A DNA stretch of 64,000 bases from Gilliamella sp. Pas-s25 (GCF_009795885.1 NZ_WTEV01000008.1:1-64000), one strand, 5' to 3'. Numbered from the stretch's first letter, positions 50,512 through 61,730 are shown. Translations and numbers: made by a program. The notes: generated by a model from the letters alone, not told the origin.

Positions 50512-50657
50512 TATAATAAGGACAATTTTTAAAGGATTTAACTTATTGATGAAATTATCATACTCTTCAAATGCTTTATGTGATTTTTGTGGCTATTTAA
50601 AGCTGCATAGAAGCCTTTTAACCAACTCTACCAATGCTCTGCCATTGGTTTTTTTTT
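50512..50657 (+). promoter_or_regulatory. pykF leader: -10 like box, small ORF and intrinsic terminator
   Basis: TATAAT at 50512-50517 (weak -35) is followed by a 46-codon ORF at 50549-50689 and, inside it, a hairpin ACCAATG / CATTGGT at 50630-50649 with nine Ts. The hairpin is 243 bases past hslJ and 80 before pykF, so it may be a conditional terminator of pykF, or simply a distant hslJ terminator. The remainder of the 50388-50733 gap shows nothing else. Confidence 0.45.
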
Positions 50658-50733
50658 GCATAACGTTGATTTATAGAATTTTTAAATAGAATCAAAACAT
50701 TAACATTAAATAAATTACAAAGTAGATATTATT

Positions 50734-52146
50734 ATGAAAAAGACTAAAATTGTTTGTACTATCGGACCCAAATCTGAATCAAAAGAGATGTTAGCAAAAT
50801 TGTTAAACGCAGGCATGAATGTTATGCGTTTAAACTTTTCTCATGGAGATTATGAAGAACATGGCAACCGTATTAAGAACTTACGAGAAGTCATGCAAGA
50901 AACTGGATTAAAAGCGGCGATCATGCTAGATACCAAAGGGCCAGAAATCCGTACCATTAAATTAGAAGGTGGTAATGATGTATCACTTATTGCTGGTCAA
51001 ACATTTACTTTTACAACAGACAAGAATGTTATTGGAAATAGTGAACGAGTAGCAGTTACATATGATGGCTTTGCGCATGATCTGAAACCGGGTAATCGTG
51101 TACTTGTTGATGATGGTTTAATTGCAATGGACGTGATTGAAATCAAAGGTAACGAAGTTATCTGTACGGTTTTAAACAACGGGGAGCTTGGTGAAAATAA
51201 AGGTATTAATTTACCTGGCGTTTCAATTAAATTACCAGCACTAGCAGAAAAAGATAAAAACGACCTTATTTTTGGTTGTGAACAAGGGGTTGATTTTATT
51301 GCAGCATCATTTATTCGTAAACGTTCTGATGTTGAAGACATTCGTGCTCACTTAAAAGCGCATGGAGGCGAAGATATAAAAATTATCTCTAAAATCGAAA
51401 ATCAAGAAGGTTTAGATAACTTTGATGAAATTCTTGAGGCTTCCGATGGCATTATGGTTGCACGTGGTGACTTAGGTGTTGAAATTGCTGTTGAAGAAGT
51501 TATTTTTGCTCAAAAAATGATGATCAAAAAATGTAATAAAGCTTCTAAACCAGTTATAACTGCAACACAAATGCTTGATTCAATGATCAAAAATCCACGC
51601 CCTACTCGTGCTGAAGCTGGCGATGTGGCAAATGCAATTATTGATGGTACAGATGCTGTTATGCTTTCAGGCGAAAGTGCTAAAGGTAAATATCCACTAG
51701 AAACAGTCAATGTCATGGCGACTATTTGTAAACGTACCGATGGTACTATTCCTGCTTCTTTGGAATTAACAACTAAAGAAGAAAAATTAAGTATAACCGC
51801 GGCTGTTTGTTGTGGTGCTGTAGAAATTGCTGAACGTCTAAATGCGCCATTAATCGTTGTTGCAACACGTAGTGGTAAATCGGCTCGAGAAGTTCGTCAT
51901 TATTTTCCAAGAGCCCGAATTTTAGCGCTTTCATCAAGTCAAAAAACGGTTAATCAATTAGCTGTTACTAAAGGTGTTGAACCAATTTTAATTGATTCAA
52001 TCAATTCAACTGATGATTTTTATCGTTTAGGTAAAGAGATGGCGGTAAAAGTATGTGGTTTACAACAAGGCGATATTATTGTGATGGTGTCTGGTGCTTT
52101 AGTACCAAGTGGAACAACTAACACAACTTCGGTTCACCGTATTTAA
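50734..52146 (+). CDS. pykF: Pyruvate kinase I
   Basis: 470 residues, exactly the E. coli PykF length, which distinguishes it from PykA (480). [20 protein letters not shown] start, [11 protein letters not shown], the catalytic Lys in [15 protein letters not shown], metal-binding [19 protein letters not shown], and the C-terminal effector domain. Converts phosphoenolpyruvate and ADP to pyruvate and ATP; PykF enzymes are activated by fructose-1,6-bisphosphate. Followed by a strong terminator. Confidence 0.97.
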   Translation: MKKTKIVCTIGPKSESKEMLAKLLNAGMNVMRLNFSHGDYEEHGNRIKNLREVMQETGLKAAIMLDTKGPEIRTIKLEGGNDVSLIAGQTFTFTTDKNVIGNSERVAVTYDGFAHDLKPGNRVLVDDGLIAMDVIEIKGNEVICTVLNNGELGENKGINLPGVSIKLPALAEKDKNDLIFGCEQGVDFIAASFIRKRSDVEDIRAHLKAHGGEDIKIISKIENQEGLDNFDEILEASDGIMVARGDLGVEIAVEEVIFAQKMMIKKCNKASKPVITATQMLDSMIKNPRPTRAEAGDVANAIIDGTDAVMLSGESAKGKYPLETVNVMATICKRTDGTIPASLELTTKEEKLSITAAVCCGAVEIAERLNAPLIVVATRSGKSAREVRHYFPRARILALSSSQKTVNQLAVTKGVEPILIDSINSTDDFYRLGKEMAVKVCGLQQGDIIVMVSGALVPSGTTNTTSVHRI

Positions 52147-52173
52147 ATCTTAAACTTTTAATCGATATAAAAT

Positions 52174-52206
52174 AAAAAAGCTAGCTATCTGCTAGCTTTT
52201 TTTTTT
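52174..52206 (+). terminator. Terminator after pykF
   Basis: AAAAAGCTAGC TATCT GCTAGCTTTTT, an 11-bp stem followed by further Ts, 28 bases after the pykF stop. Confidence 0.92.
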
Positions 52207-52255
52207 ACTTAAGTTATTCTGTATAGAATATTTTGCTAGAGTTTGAAAAACTATA

Positions 52256-54322
52256 ATGATTGAAGAAAAAGTATATTTACCTAAAGAGCTCAGCTGGTTA
52301 TCTTTCAATCAGCGAGTTTTACAAGAGGCTGCAGATAAAAGCAATCCGCTTATCGAACGAGTTCGTTTTTTAGGCATATACTCCAGTAATCTTGATGAAT
52401 TTTATAAAGTCCAGTTTGCTAACTTAAAAAAATATGTACTTATTGAACAAGAACAAGTGCATTCTTCATCTAATGCTAAAAGTCTATTACGACAAGTAAA
52501 TCAAAAGGTCATTCAATTGGAATTACAGTTTGATCAACTTTATAATGAATTATTGTTAGAAATGGCCAGAAATCAAATCTTTTTGATTAACGAAAGACAG
52601 CTTTCGGCTTATCAAGAAAATTGGATTAAGAATTATTATAAACAAAATCTGAGGCAGTATATTACCCCTATTTTGCTTGATAGTCATACAGAATTGATTC
52701 AATTTCTAAAAGATGATCATGCCTATTTGGCTGTAGAAATAGTTTGTGAGAATAATATCAGTTATGCATTACTTGAACTTCCAACTGATAATGTTTCTCG
52801 TTTTGTACTACTACCGTCAGAGGTTTCAACTAAAAATAAATGCATCATCTTTTTAGATAACATATTACGATATTGTTTATCAGATATTTTTAAAGTGTTT
52901 TTTGATGCCAAAGAATTAAATGCATATTCAATTAATATTAATCGAGATGCAGAATATGAGTTGAATACTGAATTAGATAGCTTACTTGAACTTATGTCTC
53001 AAGGTTTAAAACAACGCTTAACGGCACAGCCAGTACGATTTACTTATCAAAAAGATATGCCAAAAGCATTATTTGAATTGTTAATTAATAAATTACGGTT
53101 AACTGAACAAGACACAATGCCTGGTGGACGCTATCCTAATTTTAAAGATCTTGTTAAATTTCCTGATCTTGGGCAAAAAAATTTATTAAATAAGAAAATA
53201 CCAAACCTAAGTTACACTCGATTTAAGCAATTTCGAAATGCGTTTGATACGATTAAAGATCGAGATGTTTTACTTTATTACCCCTATTACTCTTTTGGTC
53301 ATGTTTTAGAAATCATGAGGCAAGCTTCATTTGATCCATCTGTTACGCATATTCGAATGAATATTTACCGAGTTGCCAAAGACTCTCGCTTTATTCATGC
53401 CGCGATCAATGCTGCAAATAATGGCAAAAAAGTTACCGTAGTTGTCGAATTACAAGCGAGGTTTGATGAAGAAGCAAATATAAAATGGGCAAAACGGTTG
53501 ATTAGCAGTGGTATTAAAGTTATCTATTCACAACCCAAACTTAAAATCCACGCTAAATTATTTTTAATTGATCGTAAAGAACGCGATCAAATAGTTCGTT
53601 ATGCTCATATTGGTTCAGGTAATTTTAATGAAAGAACTGCAACCATTTATACCGATTTTTCGCTATTAACAGCAGATCCAGCAATTACAGATGAAGTAAA
53701 AAAAGTATTTAATTTTATTGAAAACCCATTTAAACCCGTATCATTTAACCATTTGCTTGTTTCACCACAAAATACACGATTACGATTTTATGAATTTATC
53801 GAACGAGAAATAAATAATGCTAAAGCAGGCAAAGCAGCAGGTATCTATTTAAAACTTAATGCAATAACTGATAAAGATATGATAGATCAATTGTATCGTG
53901 CATCTTGTGCTGGGGTAAAAGTTAGAATGGTTGTAAGGGGAACTTGTGTATTAATACCACAAATTCCGAATTTAAGTGAAAATATTACTGTTACAAGTAT
54001 TGTTGATCAGTTCTTAGAGCATGCTCGTGTTTATATTTTTGAAAATGATGGGAAAAAAGATACTTATATCTCCTCTGCCGACTGGATGCCCCGTAATATT
54101 GATAATCGTATTGAAGTAGGCGTGAAAATCTTCGATCCAATAATAAAGTCAACTATCCACAATATATTTGATATACAATGCAATGATAATGTAAAAGCTC
54201 GTATTATTGATAAAGATGCAGCCAACAATTACGTACAAAGAGGTAATAAGAAAAAAATCAGAGCCCAGTATGCCATTTATGATTATTTGAAGCAGTCAGA
54301 ATCTTTTGAAAAAGGACTCTAA
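52256..54322 (+). CDS. ppk1: Polyphosphate kinase 1
   Basis: 688 residues (E. coli 688). Makes polyphosphate from ATP. N-terminal domain [22 protein letters not shown], head domain, then two phospholipase D-like domains with the autophosphorylated His in [12 protein letters not shown] and the second site in [16 protein letters not shown]. The C-terminal domain contains [19 protein letters not shown]. Overlaps nothing; ppx begins one base after its stop, so an operon for polyphosphate turnover. Confidence 0.97.
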   Translation: MIEEKVYLPKELSWLSFNQRVLQEAADKSNPLIERVRFLGIYSSNLDEFYKVQFANLKKYVLIEQEQVHSSSNAKSLLRQVNQKVIQLELQFDQLYNELLLEMARNQIFLINERQLSAYQENWIKNYYKQNLRQYITPILLDSHTELIQFLKDDHAYLAVEIVCENNISYALLELPTDNVSRFVLLPSEVSTKNKCIIFLDNILRYCLSDIFKVFFDAKELNAYSININRDAEYELNTELDSLLELMSQGLKQRLTAQPVRFTYQKDMPKALFELLINKLRLTEQDTMPGGRYPNFKDLVKFPDLGQKNLLNKKIPNLSYTRFKQFRNAFDTIKDRDVLLYYPYYSFGHVLEIMRQASFDPSVTHIRMNIYRVAKDSRFIHAAINAANNGKKVTVVVELQARFDEEANIKWAKRLISSGIKVIYSQPKLKIHAKLFLIDRKERDQIVRYAHIGSGNFNERTATIYTDFSLLTADPAITDEVKKVFNFIENPFKPVSFNHLLVSPQNTRLRFYEFIEREINNAKAGKAAGIYLKLNAITDKDMIDQLYRASCAGVKVRMVVRGTCVLIPQIPNLSENITVTSIVDQFLEHARVYIFENDGKKDTYISSADWMPRNIDNRIEVGVKIFDPIIKSTIHNIFDIQCNDNVKARIIDKDAANNYVQRGNKKKIRAQYAIYDYLKQSESFEKGL

Positions 54323-54323
54323 C

Positions 54324-55847
54324 ATGAATAGATTCAATGAATATGCGGTAGTCGATCTTGGTTCAAATAGTTTTCATATGGTGATTGCTCGTATTATTAA
54401 TGGTGCCGAACAGATCATTTATAAAAATAAAATAAATATTCATCTCGCAACCGGGCTTAAAACCAATAACGAACTCACTGAATCAAGTATTATGCGAGGC
54501 GTAGAGTGCCTTGCGTTGTTTGCTGAACGATTAAATGGATTTCCTCCCGAACATGTTCGTGTTGTCGCAACACATACTTTAAGGGTGGCCAAAAATAGGC
54601 ATAAATTTTTAATGGCGGCGGCTAAAGTGTTTCCCTTCCCGATTGAAATTATTTCGGGCCAAGAGGAGGCTCGTCTTATTTATTTAGGCACCATGACAGC
54701 AGAGTCAACATCACCAACCGATACAAAACTTGTGATAGATATCGGTGGTGGATCTACTGAAATTGCGATAGGCAAAGGGAATGATTTAACCCCTTTAATT
54801 GTTGCTAGTCGTCCGATGGGATGTGTAACTTATACCAAACAGTTTTTTTATGAGCAAACAATTGACGCAGTCTCATTTCAACAAGCAAAACTTGCCGCCG
54901 AACAGCAAATAGAGAGCATGATCAGTAGACTTAAAAAAATGAATATTACAGCTGCATTTGGTACGTCTGGAACCATTAAGTCTATTTATCATATCTTATT
55001 AGATCTTGGTGTCAGTGACGGCATTATCACTCCTAAAAGGCTCGATGATTTAATTAGTTATGTTTTGGAATTTAAAGCCTTTAACGATATTAATTACCCC
55101 TCTTTGTCCAAAGAAAGGAAAAAAGTATTTGTCAGCGGGTTAGCTATATTTAGTGGTATTTTTAATGCGCTGGGTTTACAGGCTTTACAATTTAGCCCAT
55201 GTGCTTTACGAGAGGGCGTATTTTATGAGTTGATTGATCGCCCTAATTACCAAGATATTAGGAAAAACACCGCACAATCACTTTTAGAACATTACAACAT
55301 AGATCAACGCCATGCAAAACAAGTTGTTAAAACTGCAAAATATTTATTTTCACAATGGCAAAAGCAAGCACCGATTACTATTCCACCCAATCTTGAATCT
55401 ATTTTATACTGGGCAGCTCAGCTCCATGAGGTAGGTTTAAAAATTAACTTTTCATCCATTCATAAACATTCAAGTTATATTTTGCAAAACAGCAATCTGC
55501 CAGGATTCAATGAAGAACAACAATTACTTTTATCTACCCTTGTTCGCTACCACAGAAAATCGATCAATATTGATGAACTACCTTATTTTAGCCTGTTTGA
55601 ATACAGACATATAATATCGTTAATGCAAATTTTAAGATTGTCTATCCTCATAAATAATCAACGGAATACTGGCATTGATTTACAGGCTATTCAATTAAAA
55701 TTATTAGAAAATAAACTAGCAAAAATCACTTTAGAAATTAATCAAGAATTTGTTGAAAATAATAAACTGATATTACTTGATTTAGCACAAGAACAAAAAT
55801 ATTGGGAAGTGGTTGACGATTGGAAACTATCAATTGTAATTAGCTAA
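54324..55847 (+). CDS. ppx: Exopolyphosphatase
   Basis: 507 residues from ATG 54324 (MNRFNEYAVVDLGSNSFHMV); an in-frame TTG at 54306 inside ppk1 is a less likely start. Ppx/GppA family: ASKHA ATPase fold with VDLGSNSFHMVIAR, the DIGGGSTE phosphate loop near residue 140, and a C-terminal HD-type helical domain (LHEVGLKINFSSIHKHSSYI). The long C-terminal domain identifies Ppx. Cleaves terminal phosphate from polyphosphate. Confidence 0.95.
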   Translation: MNRFNEYAVVDLGSNSFHMVIARIINGAEQIIYKNKINIHLATGLKTNNELTESSIMRGVECLALFAERLNGFPPEHVRVVATHTLRVAKNRHKFLMAAAKVFPFPIEIISGQEEARLIYLGTMTAESTSPTDTKLVIDIGGGSTEIAIGKGNDLTPLIVASRPMGCVTYTKQFFYEQTIDAVSFQQAKLAAEQQIESMISRLKKMNITAAFGTSGTIKSIYHILLDLGVSDGIITPKRLDDLISYVLEFKAFNDINYPSLSKERKKVFVSGLAIFSGIFNALGLQALQFSPCALREGVFYELIDRPNYQDIRKNTAQSLLEHYNIDQRHAKQVVKTAKYLFSQWQKQAPITIPPNLESILYWAAQLHEVGLKINFSSIHKHSSYILQNSNLPGFNEEQQLLLSTLVRYHRKSINIDELPYFSLFEYRHIISLMQILRLSILINNQRNTGIDLQAIQLKLLENKLAKITLEINQEFVENNKLILLDLAQEQKYWEVVDDWKLSIVIS

Positions 55848-55871
55848 CAATAAAAATTGATATACAGATAA

Positions 55872-55896
55872 ATACCGCCAATTAATATGGCGGTAT
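55872..55896. terminator. Hairpin between convergent ppx and the DASS transporter
   Basis: ATACCGCCA / TGGCGGTAT with a 7-base loop; only a weak T tract on either strand, but the position between two convergent stops fits a bidirectional terminator. Confidence 0.6.
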
Positions 55897-55928
55897 ATAC
55901 AATAGTTTGTAAAATAGTTTTTTAATCA

Positions 55929-57392
55929 TTATTGACCAAGGCCAATAATCTTCCACCATAAAATACCGATAGTAAATATAATGAGCAGATTTACAACACT
56001 ACAAATAAACCCAACTTTCCACCAAGTTTTTACAGGAACAAACCCCTCGGCAAATAATAGTGGATTTCGAGCATTTGCAAACTGTGTTATTGACCCAAAA
56101 TAATTAGTACAAATGACTAAAGCAAAAATTGCAATCAAAGTTGGTACGCCAAGCGCAATAGCAAGCGATAAGAAAACCGGGAATAATGCGGCAATATGCG
56201 CGTTTCCACTGGCAAAGAAGTAATGTAAATAAACATAAGCAACACATAAAACGATTATTACAAATATCCAACTGCTTTCCCCTAAATGACCTTGCACCGC
56301 ACTACCTATTGTATCGCCCAGCCATTTTGTTACGCCAAGTTTATTCACTTGGCCTGCCATCATTAATAACGCAGCAAACCAAATTAATGTGTCCCAAGCC
56401 GCTTTTTCACCTTTTATATCATCCCAACTTAATACTCCGGTTAAGATCAATATAGTCAAACCAATAAAAGCTGTGGTCGTTGAATCTATACCAAAGTTTT
56501 TACCAAAAATCCAAAATACTAATAATAGCAGTACAGTTCCTCCCATTACAATTTCGTTAATAGTGATTGGTCCCATTTTTGTTAATTCTTCATCAGCTAA
56601 CTTTGGTGCTTCTGGTGTTTTTTTTAGTTCTGGATTAGTTAAGAAATAAATAACCAAAGGGATCACAATAAATGAAACTAAACATGGCACAATTGCTGCA
56701 ACAAACCATTGTCCCCAACCTAATGTAATACCTAATGATGTTGTAACTAATTTAGCAGCTAATAAGTTTCCGGTAAATGCAGTTAAGAACATTGCAGAGG
56801 TGATATCATTCACATGACTAATCGTCAACATTAAAAATGTACCAATGCGATTTCTTGATTCATCTTTTGGGTTAGAGTTAAAATTGATGGCTAAAGCTTC
56901 TGCTATTGGATATATAACACCTCCAGCTCGAGCTGTAGTACTTGGAATAGCTGGTGCTAGCGCAATATCAGTGACAGATAAACCGTAAGCTAATCCCAAT
57001 GTATTTTTACCCAAAATCTTAACAAGATAATAAGCAATGCGTTTACTTAATCCTGTTTTGATAAAGCCCCGAGCAATCATAAAAGCAATAACAATCAGCC
57101 AAATAAGACTACTGTTTAATTCGCTTAGCGAAATTTTTATAGATTCAGTCGCTGTTGCTGCACCAGAAGGTCTTAATACAGCAAAAATTGTGATCGCAAA
57201 TAGACCAATTGCGCCAATAGGCATTATTTCTGCCACAATACAGGCGATTGTTGCAACAAAAATAATACTGGTTTGCCAACCTTCTTGGCTAATACCTGTT
57301 GGCGGTGTTACAAGCAGCCAGAGTATTGCTGAAATTGCCGTAATAATTATGAATGGAAACCATTTTAATGGCGGTTTTTTTACTATATTCAT
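55929..57392 (-). CDS. DASS-family dicarboxylate/anion symporter or antiporter (CitT/TtdT type)
   Basis: 487 residues, about 11-12 transmembrane segments. DASS signatures: AFMIARGFIKTGLSKRIAYYLV, PSTTARAGGVIYPIAEALA and, in the C-terminal half, ASGNAHIAALFPVFL. The CitT/TtdT/YbhI subgroup exchanges citrate, tartrate, fumarate or malate for succinate. Its position behind apbE and the fumarate reductase gene suggests C4-dicarboxylate uptake or fumarate/succinate exchange. The substrate is inferred from context. Confidence 0.88.
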   Translation of the reverse strand: MNIVKKPPLKWFPFIIITAISAILWLLVTPPTGISQEGWQTSIIFVATIACIVAEIMPIGAIGLFAITIFAVLRPSGAATATESIKISLSELNSSLIWLIVIAFMIARGFIKTGLSKRIAYYLVKILGKNTLGLAYGLSVTDIALAPAIPSTTARAGGVIYPIAEALAINFNSNPKDESRNRIGTFLMLTISHVNDITSAMFLTAFTGNLLAAKLVTTSLGITLGWGQWFVAAIVPCLVSFIVIPLVIYFLTNPELKKTPEAPKLADEELTKMGPITINEIVMGGTVLLLLVFWIFGKNFGIDSTTTAFIGLTILILTGVLSWDDIKGEKAAWDTLIWFAALLMMAGQVNKLGVTKWLGDTIGSAVQGHLGESSWIFVIIVLCVAYVYLHYFFASGNAHIAALFPVFLSLAIALGVPTLIAIFALVICTNYFGSITQFANARNPLLFAEGFVPVKTWWKVGFICSVVNLLIIFTIGILWWKIIGLGQ

Positions 57393-57612
57393 AGTATCTT
57401 CCTTTTTATTTTAAATAGTATTTAATAAGTTAATATTTAATTTTGTTACACTATGATACTCACTTCGTACTCCATTATTTGCTCAAGTTTATTGTCTTAT
57501 ATAAAAGCATCAAAAGAATTAATATTTTTAACAAATTTTGAGAAAAACATCCAAAATAAAGCATAAAAATTTAAATAAAATCAATGTTATTCCTAGTTTT
57601 TTGATACCAATT

Positions 57613-58584
57613 TTAATTATAATCTGTGCTGATTGTGTATTGAGTATCAAGCTGTTGAAAAATAAAATTATCAGTATTGATTAATATTATTGTTTTATTT
57701 TTTAACAAGAATATAGCTGATAAGTTTTGATGTTTTTGTAAATACTCTCTACTTTTATCAAGTCCCCATCCATAAAAGACAGTCGAATAAATATCGCCTT
57801 CCAATGAAGAGTCTGAAATTATTGTCACGCTTTCTAATTCATTGTCTAGTGGATAGCCTGTTTTAGGATTAAATATGTGATGGTAAAGATGACTGTTTTG
57901 TATAAAAAAACGCTCATAAATCCCCGATGTGACAACCGACTTGTTTATAACTTTAATAATCCCAGACAGCTTATTTTTAGTTGAAAACGGTTTTCTTAAC
58001 CCTACATGCCAATAGCCGTCTTCATTAAGTGAGGATTTACCCAATGTTAATACGTTACCACCTAAATTAATGATGCCTTGATACACTTGATATTGTTGTA
58101 AAATCAATTTAACAACATCAGCAATATATCCTTTAGCAATTGCACCTAAATCAATTTCCATCCCTGATTTTTTTAAAAATACGGAATGGGTCTTTGCATT
58201 CAGTACAATATTTTTAGGATCAGTTAACAATAATTGTTGTTTTATTAACTTGTTAGAAGGTACTTGATAATCTTGGAAGCCAATTTTCCAAAGCTTAACT
58301 AATGGACCAATGGCAAAATTAAAGCAACTATTGAAATGTAGGCTGACTTTTTGAGCTTGTTCAATCAAAGAAAACACAGAATGGCTTACTGTAACAGGGT
58401 ATTGGCCAGCTGCTAAATTAATTGCCATAACTTCTGATAACGACCTATTAACGGTTAATTTATCCTCAAGCATTTTTATGGTTTCAAAAACAGCATGTGC
58501 AGCGGCTTTATTAGGCTCTAATAGCGTTAATGAAACCGTTGTTCCCATTAAAGTTTGAGTATATTCATAGCTAGTACGTACCAT
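57613..58584 (-). CDS. apbE: FAD:protein FMN transferase ApbE
   Basis: 323 residues from ATG 58584 (MVRTSYEYTQTLMGTTVSLT); a TTG at 58599 would add five residues. ApbE family: LMGTTVSLTL, KKSGMEIDLGAIAKGYIAD near residue 180, and a metal-binding YHHIFNPKTGYPLD. Attaches FMN by a phosphoester bond to Ser/Thr in a D-x-x-[ST]-G-A-[ST] motif. No lipobox is visible, so it should act in the cytoplasm, matching a cytoplasmic target: the FMN-binding domain of the reductase encoded about 30 bases upstream. Confidence 0.93.
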   Translation of the reverse strand: MVRTSYEYTQTLMGTTVSLTLLEPNKAAAHAVFETIKMLEDKLTVNRSLSEVMAINLAAGQYPVTVSHSVFSLIEQAQKVSLHFNSCFNFAIGPLVKLWKIGFQDYQVPSNKLIKQQLLLTDPKNIVLNAKTHSVFLKKSGMEIDLGAIAKGYIADVVKLILQQYQVYQGIINLGGNVLTLGKSSLNEDGYWHVGLRKPFSTKNKLSGIIKVINKSVVTSGIYERFFIQNSHLYHHIFNPKTGYPLDNELESVTIISDSSLEGDIYSTVFYGWGLDKSREYLQKHQNLSAIFLLKNKTIILINTDNFIFQQLDTQYTISTDYN

Positions 58585-58613
58585 ACTAAACAAGCTCAAT
58601 TAGTTATAACAAG

Positions 58614-61388
58614 TTAACTTTTGATATAATCACTAGCTTTTTTGCCAGCTTGTATACCAAAAATAATGATATCTGCAACAGCGTTACCTCCTATACGGTT
58701 TGCGCCATGTACACCACCCACTACCTCACCTGCGGCGAACACGCCTTGAATGACATTTTTATTAGTATCTAAGACTTGTGTTTGGGTATTGATAGTCACA
58801 CCGCCCATGGTATGATGAACACCAGGTGCAATTTTTATTGCATAGAAAGGTCCTTTTTCTATCGGATGACGCATACCCGTTGTTCGTCCAAAATCTTCAT
58901 CGTGTTTAGTTGTTGCAAACTGATTGTATCGTTTTACAGTTATAGTTAATGTGTTGTCATTAATCGATAGTTTTTGAGCTAATTCTTCAATCGTATTTGC
59001 TTGGGTAACAAGTTCATTTGCAACATATTCTTCAACTGATCTGTTTTCATCACGTACTTGTTGATCAAATAGGATATAAGCATAGTGTTCCGGTAGTTTG
59101 ATAATCTCAGCTGATACATTGTCCCGGGTATCTAGTTCATTAACAAATCGTTGGCCTTCTTGCGATACAAGTATCGCGCCCCCACCACGAATAGATTCTG
59201 AAATTAAATAAGAAGAGGTTTGTTCAACCGTTGGGTGGATTTGAATTTCTCCCATATCAACGGTTCCAGCACCAAGCTTTTCAAGTATCATAATACCGGA
59301 GCCGGTAGCACCTTTATGATTGGTGGTGACAAATCCTTTAAGATCAGGGCGATATTTTTCAACCATTGCAGTATTGGCACTAAATCCACCGGTTGCAATA
59401 ATGACAGCTTTGGTTTTTATCATATGAGTTGAACCGTCTTCTTCTAAAACTTTAACGCCAATAACTTTATGGTTTTCGGTTACAATTTCAGTAACTGCTG
59501 TATCAAGCATGACTTCGATACCACGCTTATTGATATTTCTGACTAGTCCACTGATTAAGAAACCACCTACCGCTGCACCACTTTCTGGGCGGTGTGTTCG
59601 ATCAATACTCATACCGCCAGTTGTTGTAATGCCACTTAGTTCAATACCATTATCATCTAACCAATTGATCGCATCAGGTGCATTTTCAACAAAATAATGT
59701 AATAAATCAGGATTATTTTTATTTTTTCCACCTATCATCGTTTCTTGATAGAAAAGTTCTTTACTGTCTTTGATACCTTTAAATTTTTGGAACTTAGTTT
59801 CTGCGGCATTCATACCAGCCGAAGCTTTATTGGTATTACCGCCAATGACAGACATTTGCTCAACAATTACTACATTTTCACCCAGATCATGCACTTGAAT
59901 AGCAGCCGCTAGTCCAGCACCACCACTACCAACTACTACTACATCGAAAGATTGGTCATTAGGATCGCCACCTTCGGCAATAATCGCCTCTTTGTTAGAT
60001 TTTGCCATCGCTTTAGTGACAGCTTTTTTAAAAGCTTCACATTGGGTAGTTGCTCCCGAAATCGTATCAACATGTGGACTATTGGAATCAATAATTCTAT
60101 TTTTTATAACAGTAAAATTATCTAGGATATCATTATCAAACTCTTTAGCATTCACTAATGCCATATCCTTAATAAAGTCTTTACCTAATTCAACATTAAT
60201 AAGAAATTCATAAGATTCGTCGTTGACTGTTTCTTGATAATTACCTGGTTTAAATTTTTTAACATTAAGATTAACATCACGAATCAAACTTTCAACCAAA
60301 GAAAAACGCCATAAAGGTTCAGGAATATTAAGTTCTTCACGTTTATCACTATTGATAAATAGTTCTAGTTTCTCGCCTTTCTTAATACGGCTTATCCAAT
60401 CAGGATAAGCAATACAAGCCCGACCAACTGCAACTAAGTCATAACCATTGTCTATGGCATTATCAACATCATTTTTATTAATAACATTACCAACCCCCAC
60501 AACAGGAATTTTAGCTAATGTTTCTGAACGCATTGCAACATATTTATTGATTAACGGCGTAGGATCTTGTGTATCAACTATTGATGGTCTAAGTGTCGCT
60601 CCCATTGAAAAATGGACATAATCAAGTCCTTTTTCAGCCAATTTTTCAAGTAAATACATTGTATCATCAAAACGAATTCCTGGGACTTCTAGCTCTTCGG
60701 GAGAAAAGCGGTAGCCAACAATAAATTCTTCAGATGTTGCATATTGCTTGACCATATTATGGGTAATATCTAAAATAGCAAGCGGGAATCGAGTACGATT
60801 ATCACGGCTACCGCCCCATTTATCGTTCCTTTGATTTGAATTAGGAGAATAGAATTGTTGAATTAAATAAGTATTAGCGCCATGAATCTCTACGCCGTCA
60901 AAACCAGCCTGAATAGCTCGACGCACGGCTTGACCAAACTTATCAATCATTTCGTCCACTTCATTAGTAGTCAATTCAATTGGCGTAGCAGCATTAGGAC
61001 GCGGAGCTGCAATTGCACTAGGCCCCACAGGAGATTGTCCACCAATGAGTTTAGGTTCGACCATTCTTCCGCCATGATATACTTGAATGATTGCTTTAGA
61101 GCCTTGTTCTTTAATAGCTTGAGCAATTTTAGCTAATCCTTCAATTTTATCGTCACTATCTAAACCAATCGCTCCAGGAAAAGCTAATCCCTTATTATCG
61201 ACAAATCCACATTCAACAATAATAGCTCCTATGTCACCAGATCTTACACGATAATATTCGATCAAGTCATGAGTAACAGAACCATCATAAAAACCAGAAC
61301 ATGTTGTCATTGGTGCCATCATTATACGGTTTTTTAATTCAACACCATTGGGTAGCGTTAACGATTTAAAAATATTTTCATTTTGCAT
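58614..61388 (-). CDS. NADH:fumarate reductase-type flavoprotein (OYE + FMN-binding + FAD domains)
   Basis: 924 residues in three parts. Residues 1-350 are old-yellow-enzyme-like (LKNRIMMAPMTTCSGFYDGS, VYHGGRM, GFDGVEIHGANTYLIQQF). Residues about 370-465 are an FMN_bind domain with the flavinylation motif DTISGATT near 440. Residues from about 480 form a fumarate-reductase-type FAD domain (DVVVVGSGGAGLAAAIQ, THRPESGAAVGGF, HHTMGGVTIN, ANRIGGNAVADIIIFG). No signal peptide, so cytoplasmic. This architecture is that of the Klebsiella NADH:fumarate oxidoreductase; related enzymes reduce acrylate or cinnamate. Probably an operon with apbE. Confidence 0.9.
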   Translation of the reverse strand: MQNENIFKSLTLPNGVELKNRIMMAPMTTCSGFYDGSVTHDLIEYYRVRSGDIGAIIVECGFVDNKGLAFPGAIGLDSDDKIEGLAKIAQAIKEQGSKAIIQVYHGGRMVEPKLIGGQSPVGPSAIAAPRPNAATPIELTTNEVDEMIDKFGQAVRRAIQAGFDGVEIHGANTYLIQQFYSPNSNQRNDKWGGSRDNRTRFPLAILDITHNMVKQYATSEEFIVGYRFSPEELEVPGIRFDDTMYLLEKLAEKGLDYVHFSMGATLRPSIVDTQDPTPLINKYVAMRSETLAKIPVVGVGNVINKNDVDNAIDNGYDLVAVGRACIAYPDWISRIKKGEKLELFINSDKREELNIPEPLWRFSLVESLIRDVNLNVKKFKPGNYQETVNDESYEFLINVELGKDFIKDMALVNAKEFDNDILDNFTVIKNRIIDSNSPHVDTISGATTQCEAFKKAVTKAMAKSNKEAIIAEGGDPNDQSFDVVVVGSGGAGLAAAIQVHDLGENVVIVEQMSVIGGNTNKASAGMNAAETKFQKFKGIKDSKELFYQETMIGGKNKNNPDLLHYFVENAPDAINWLDDNGIELSGITTTGGMSIDRTHRPESGAAVGGFLISGLVRNINKRGIEVMLDTAVTEIVTENHKVIGVKVLEEDGSTHMIKTKAVIIATGGFSANTAMVEKYRPDLKGFVTTNHKGATGSGIMILEKLGAGTVDMGEIQIHPTVEQTSSYLISESIRGGGAILVSQEGQRFVNELDTRDNVSAEIIKLPEHYAYILFDQQVRDENRSVEEYVANELVTQANTIEELAQKLSINDNTLTITVKRYNQFATTKHDEDFGRTTGMRHPIEKGPFYAIKIAPGVHHTMGGVTINTQTQVLDTNKNVIQGVFAAGEVVGGVHGANRIGGNAVADIIIFGIQAGKKASDYIKS

Positions 61389-61730
61389 TTTTATATACCT
61401 AACATTTAATCTTTTTCGTTTTCAATAATGATAACATTACCAATAGTCATTCTCCACTTACATTAATTTCATTAATAGTTGGTGTATCATTTTTTCGACA
61501 AAAATTTTTCTTGATTTATTAATTGATTAGAAAATTATCGATATAAATAAAATAAGACTTTACTTATTTTTCATACTTGACTGTGTTTGAAGTGTCTACT
61601 GTATAGCTATAAATCTAAAAAATAATATTGTAACCATTTCATTTAGTTACATATTTTTTAATATTTTTATATTGAATTTTAAATTTGAACAGCTAAAATG
61701 CCTTAAAGTTAACAAAAAGAGAATATTAGA

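Noticed and set aside
50590-50650. The reverse strand of the pykF leader (ATTGGTAGAGTTGGTTAAAA) looks like a tRNA D-arm.
   Set aside because: No acceptor, anticodon or T-arm can be formed around it; the resemblance is short and chance-like.
61480-61540. TTGATTTATTAATTGAT-like sequence as an Fnr box for the fumarate reductase gene.
   Set aside because: It does not fit TTGAT-N4-ATCAA; the half sites are in the wrong orientation.
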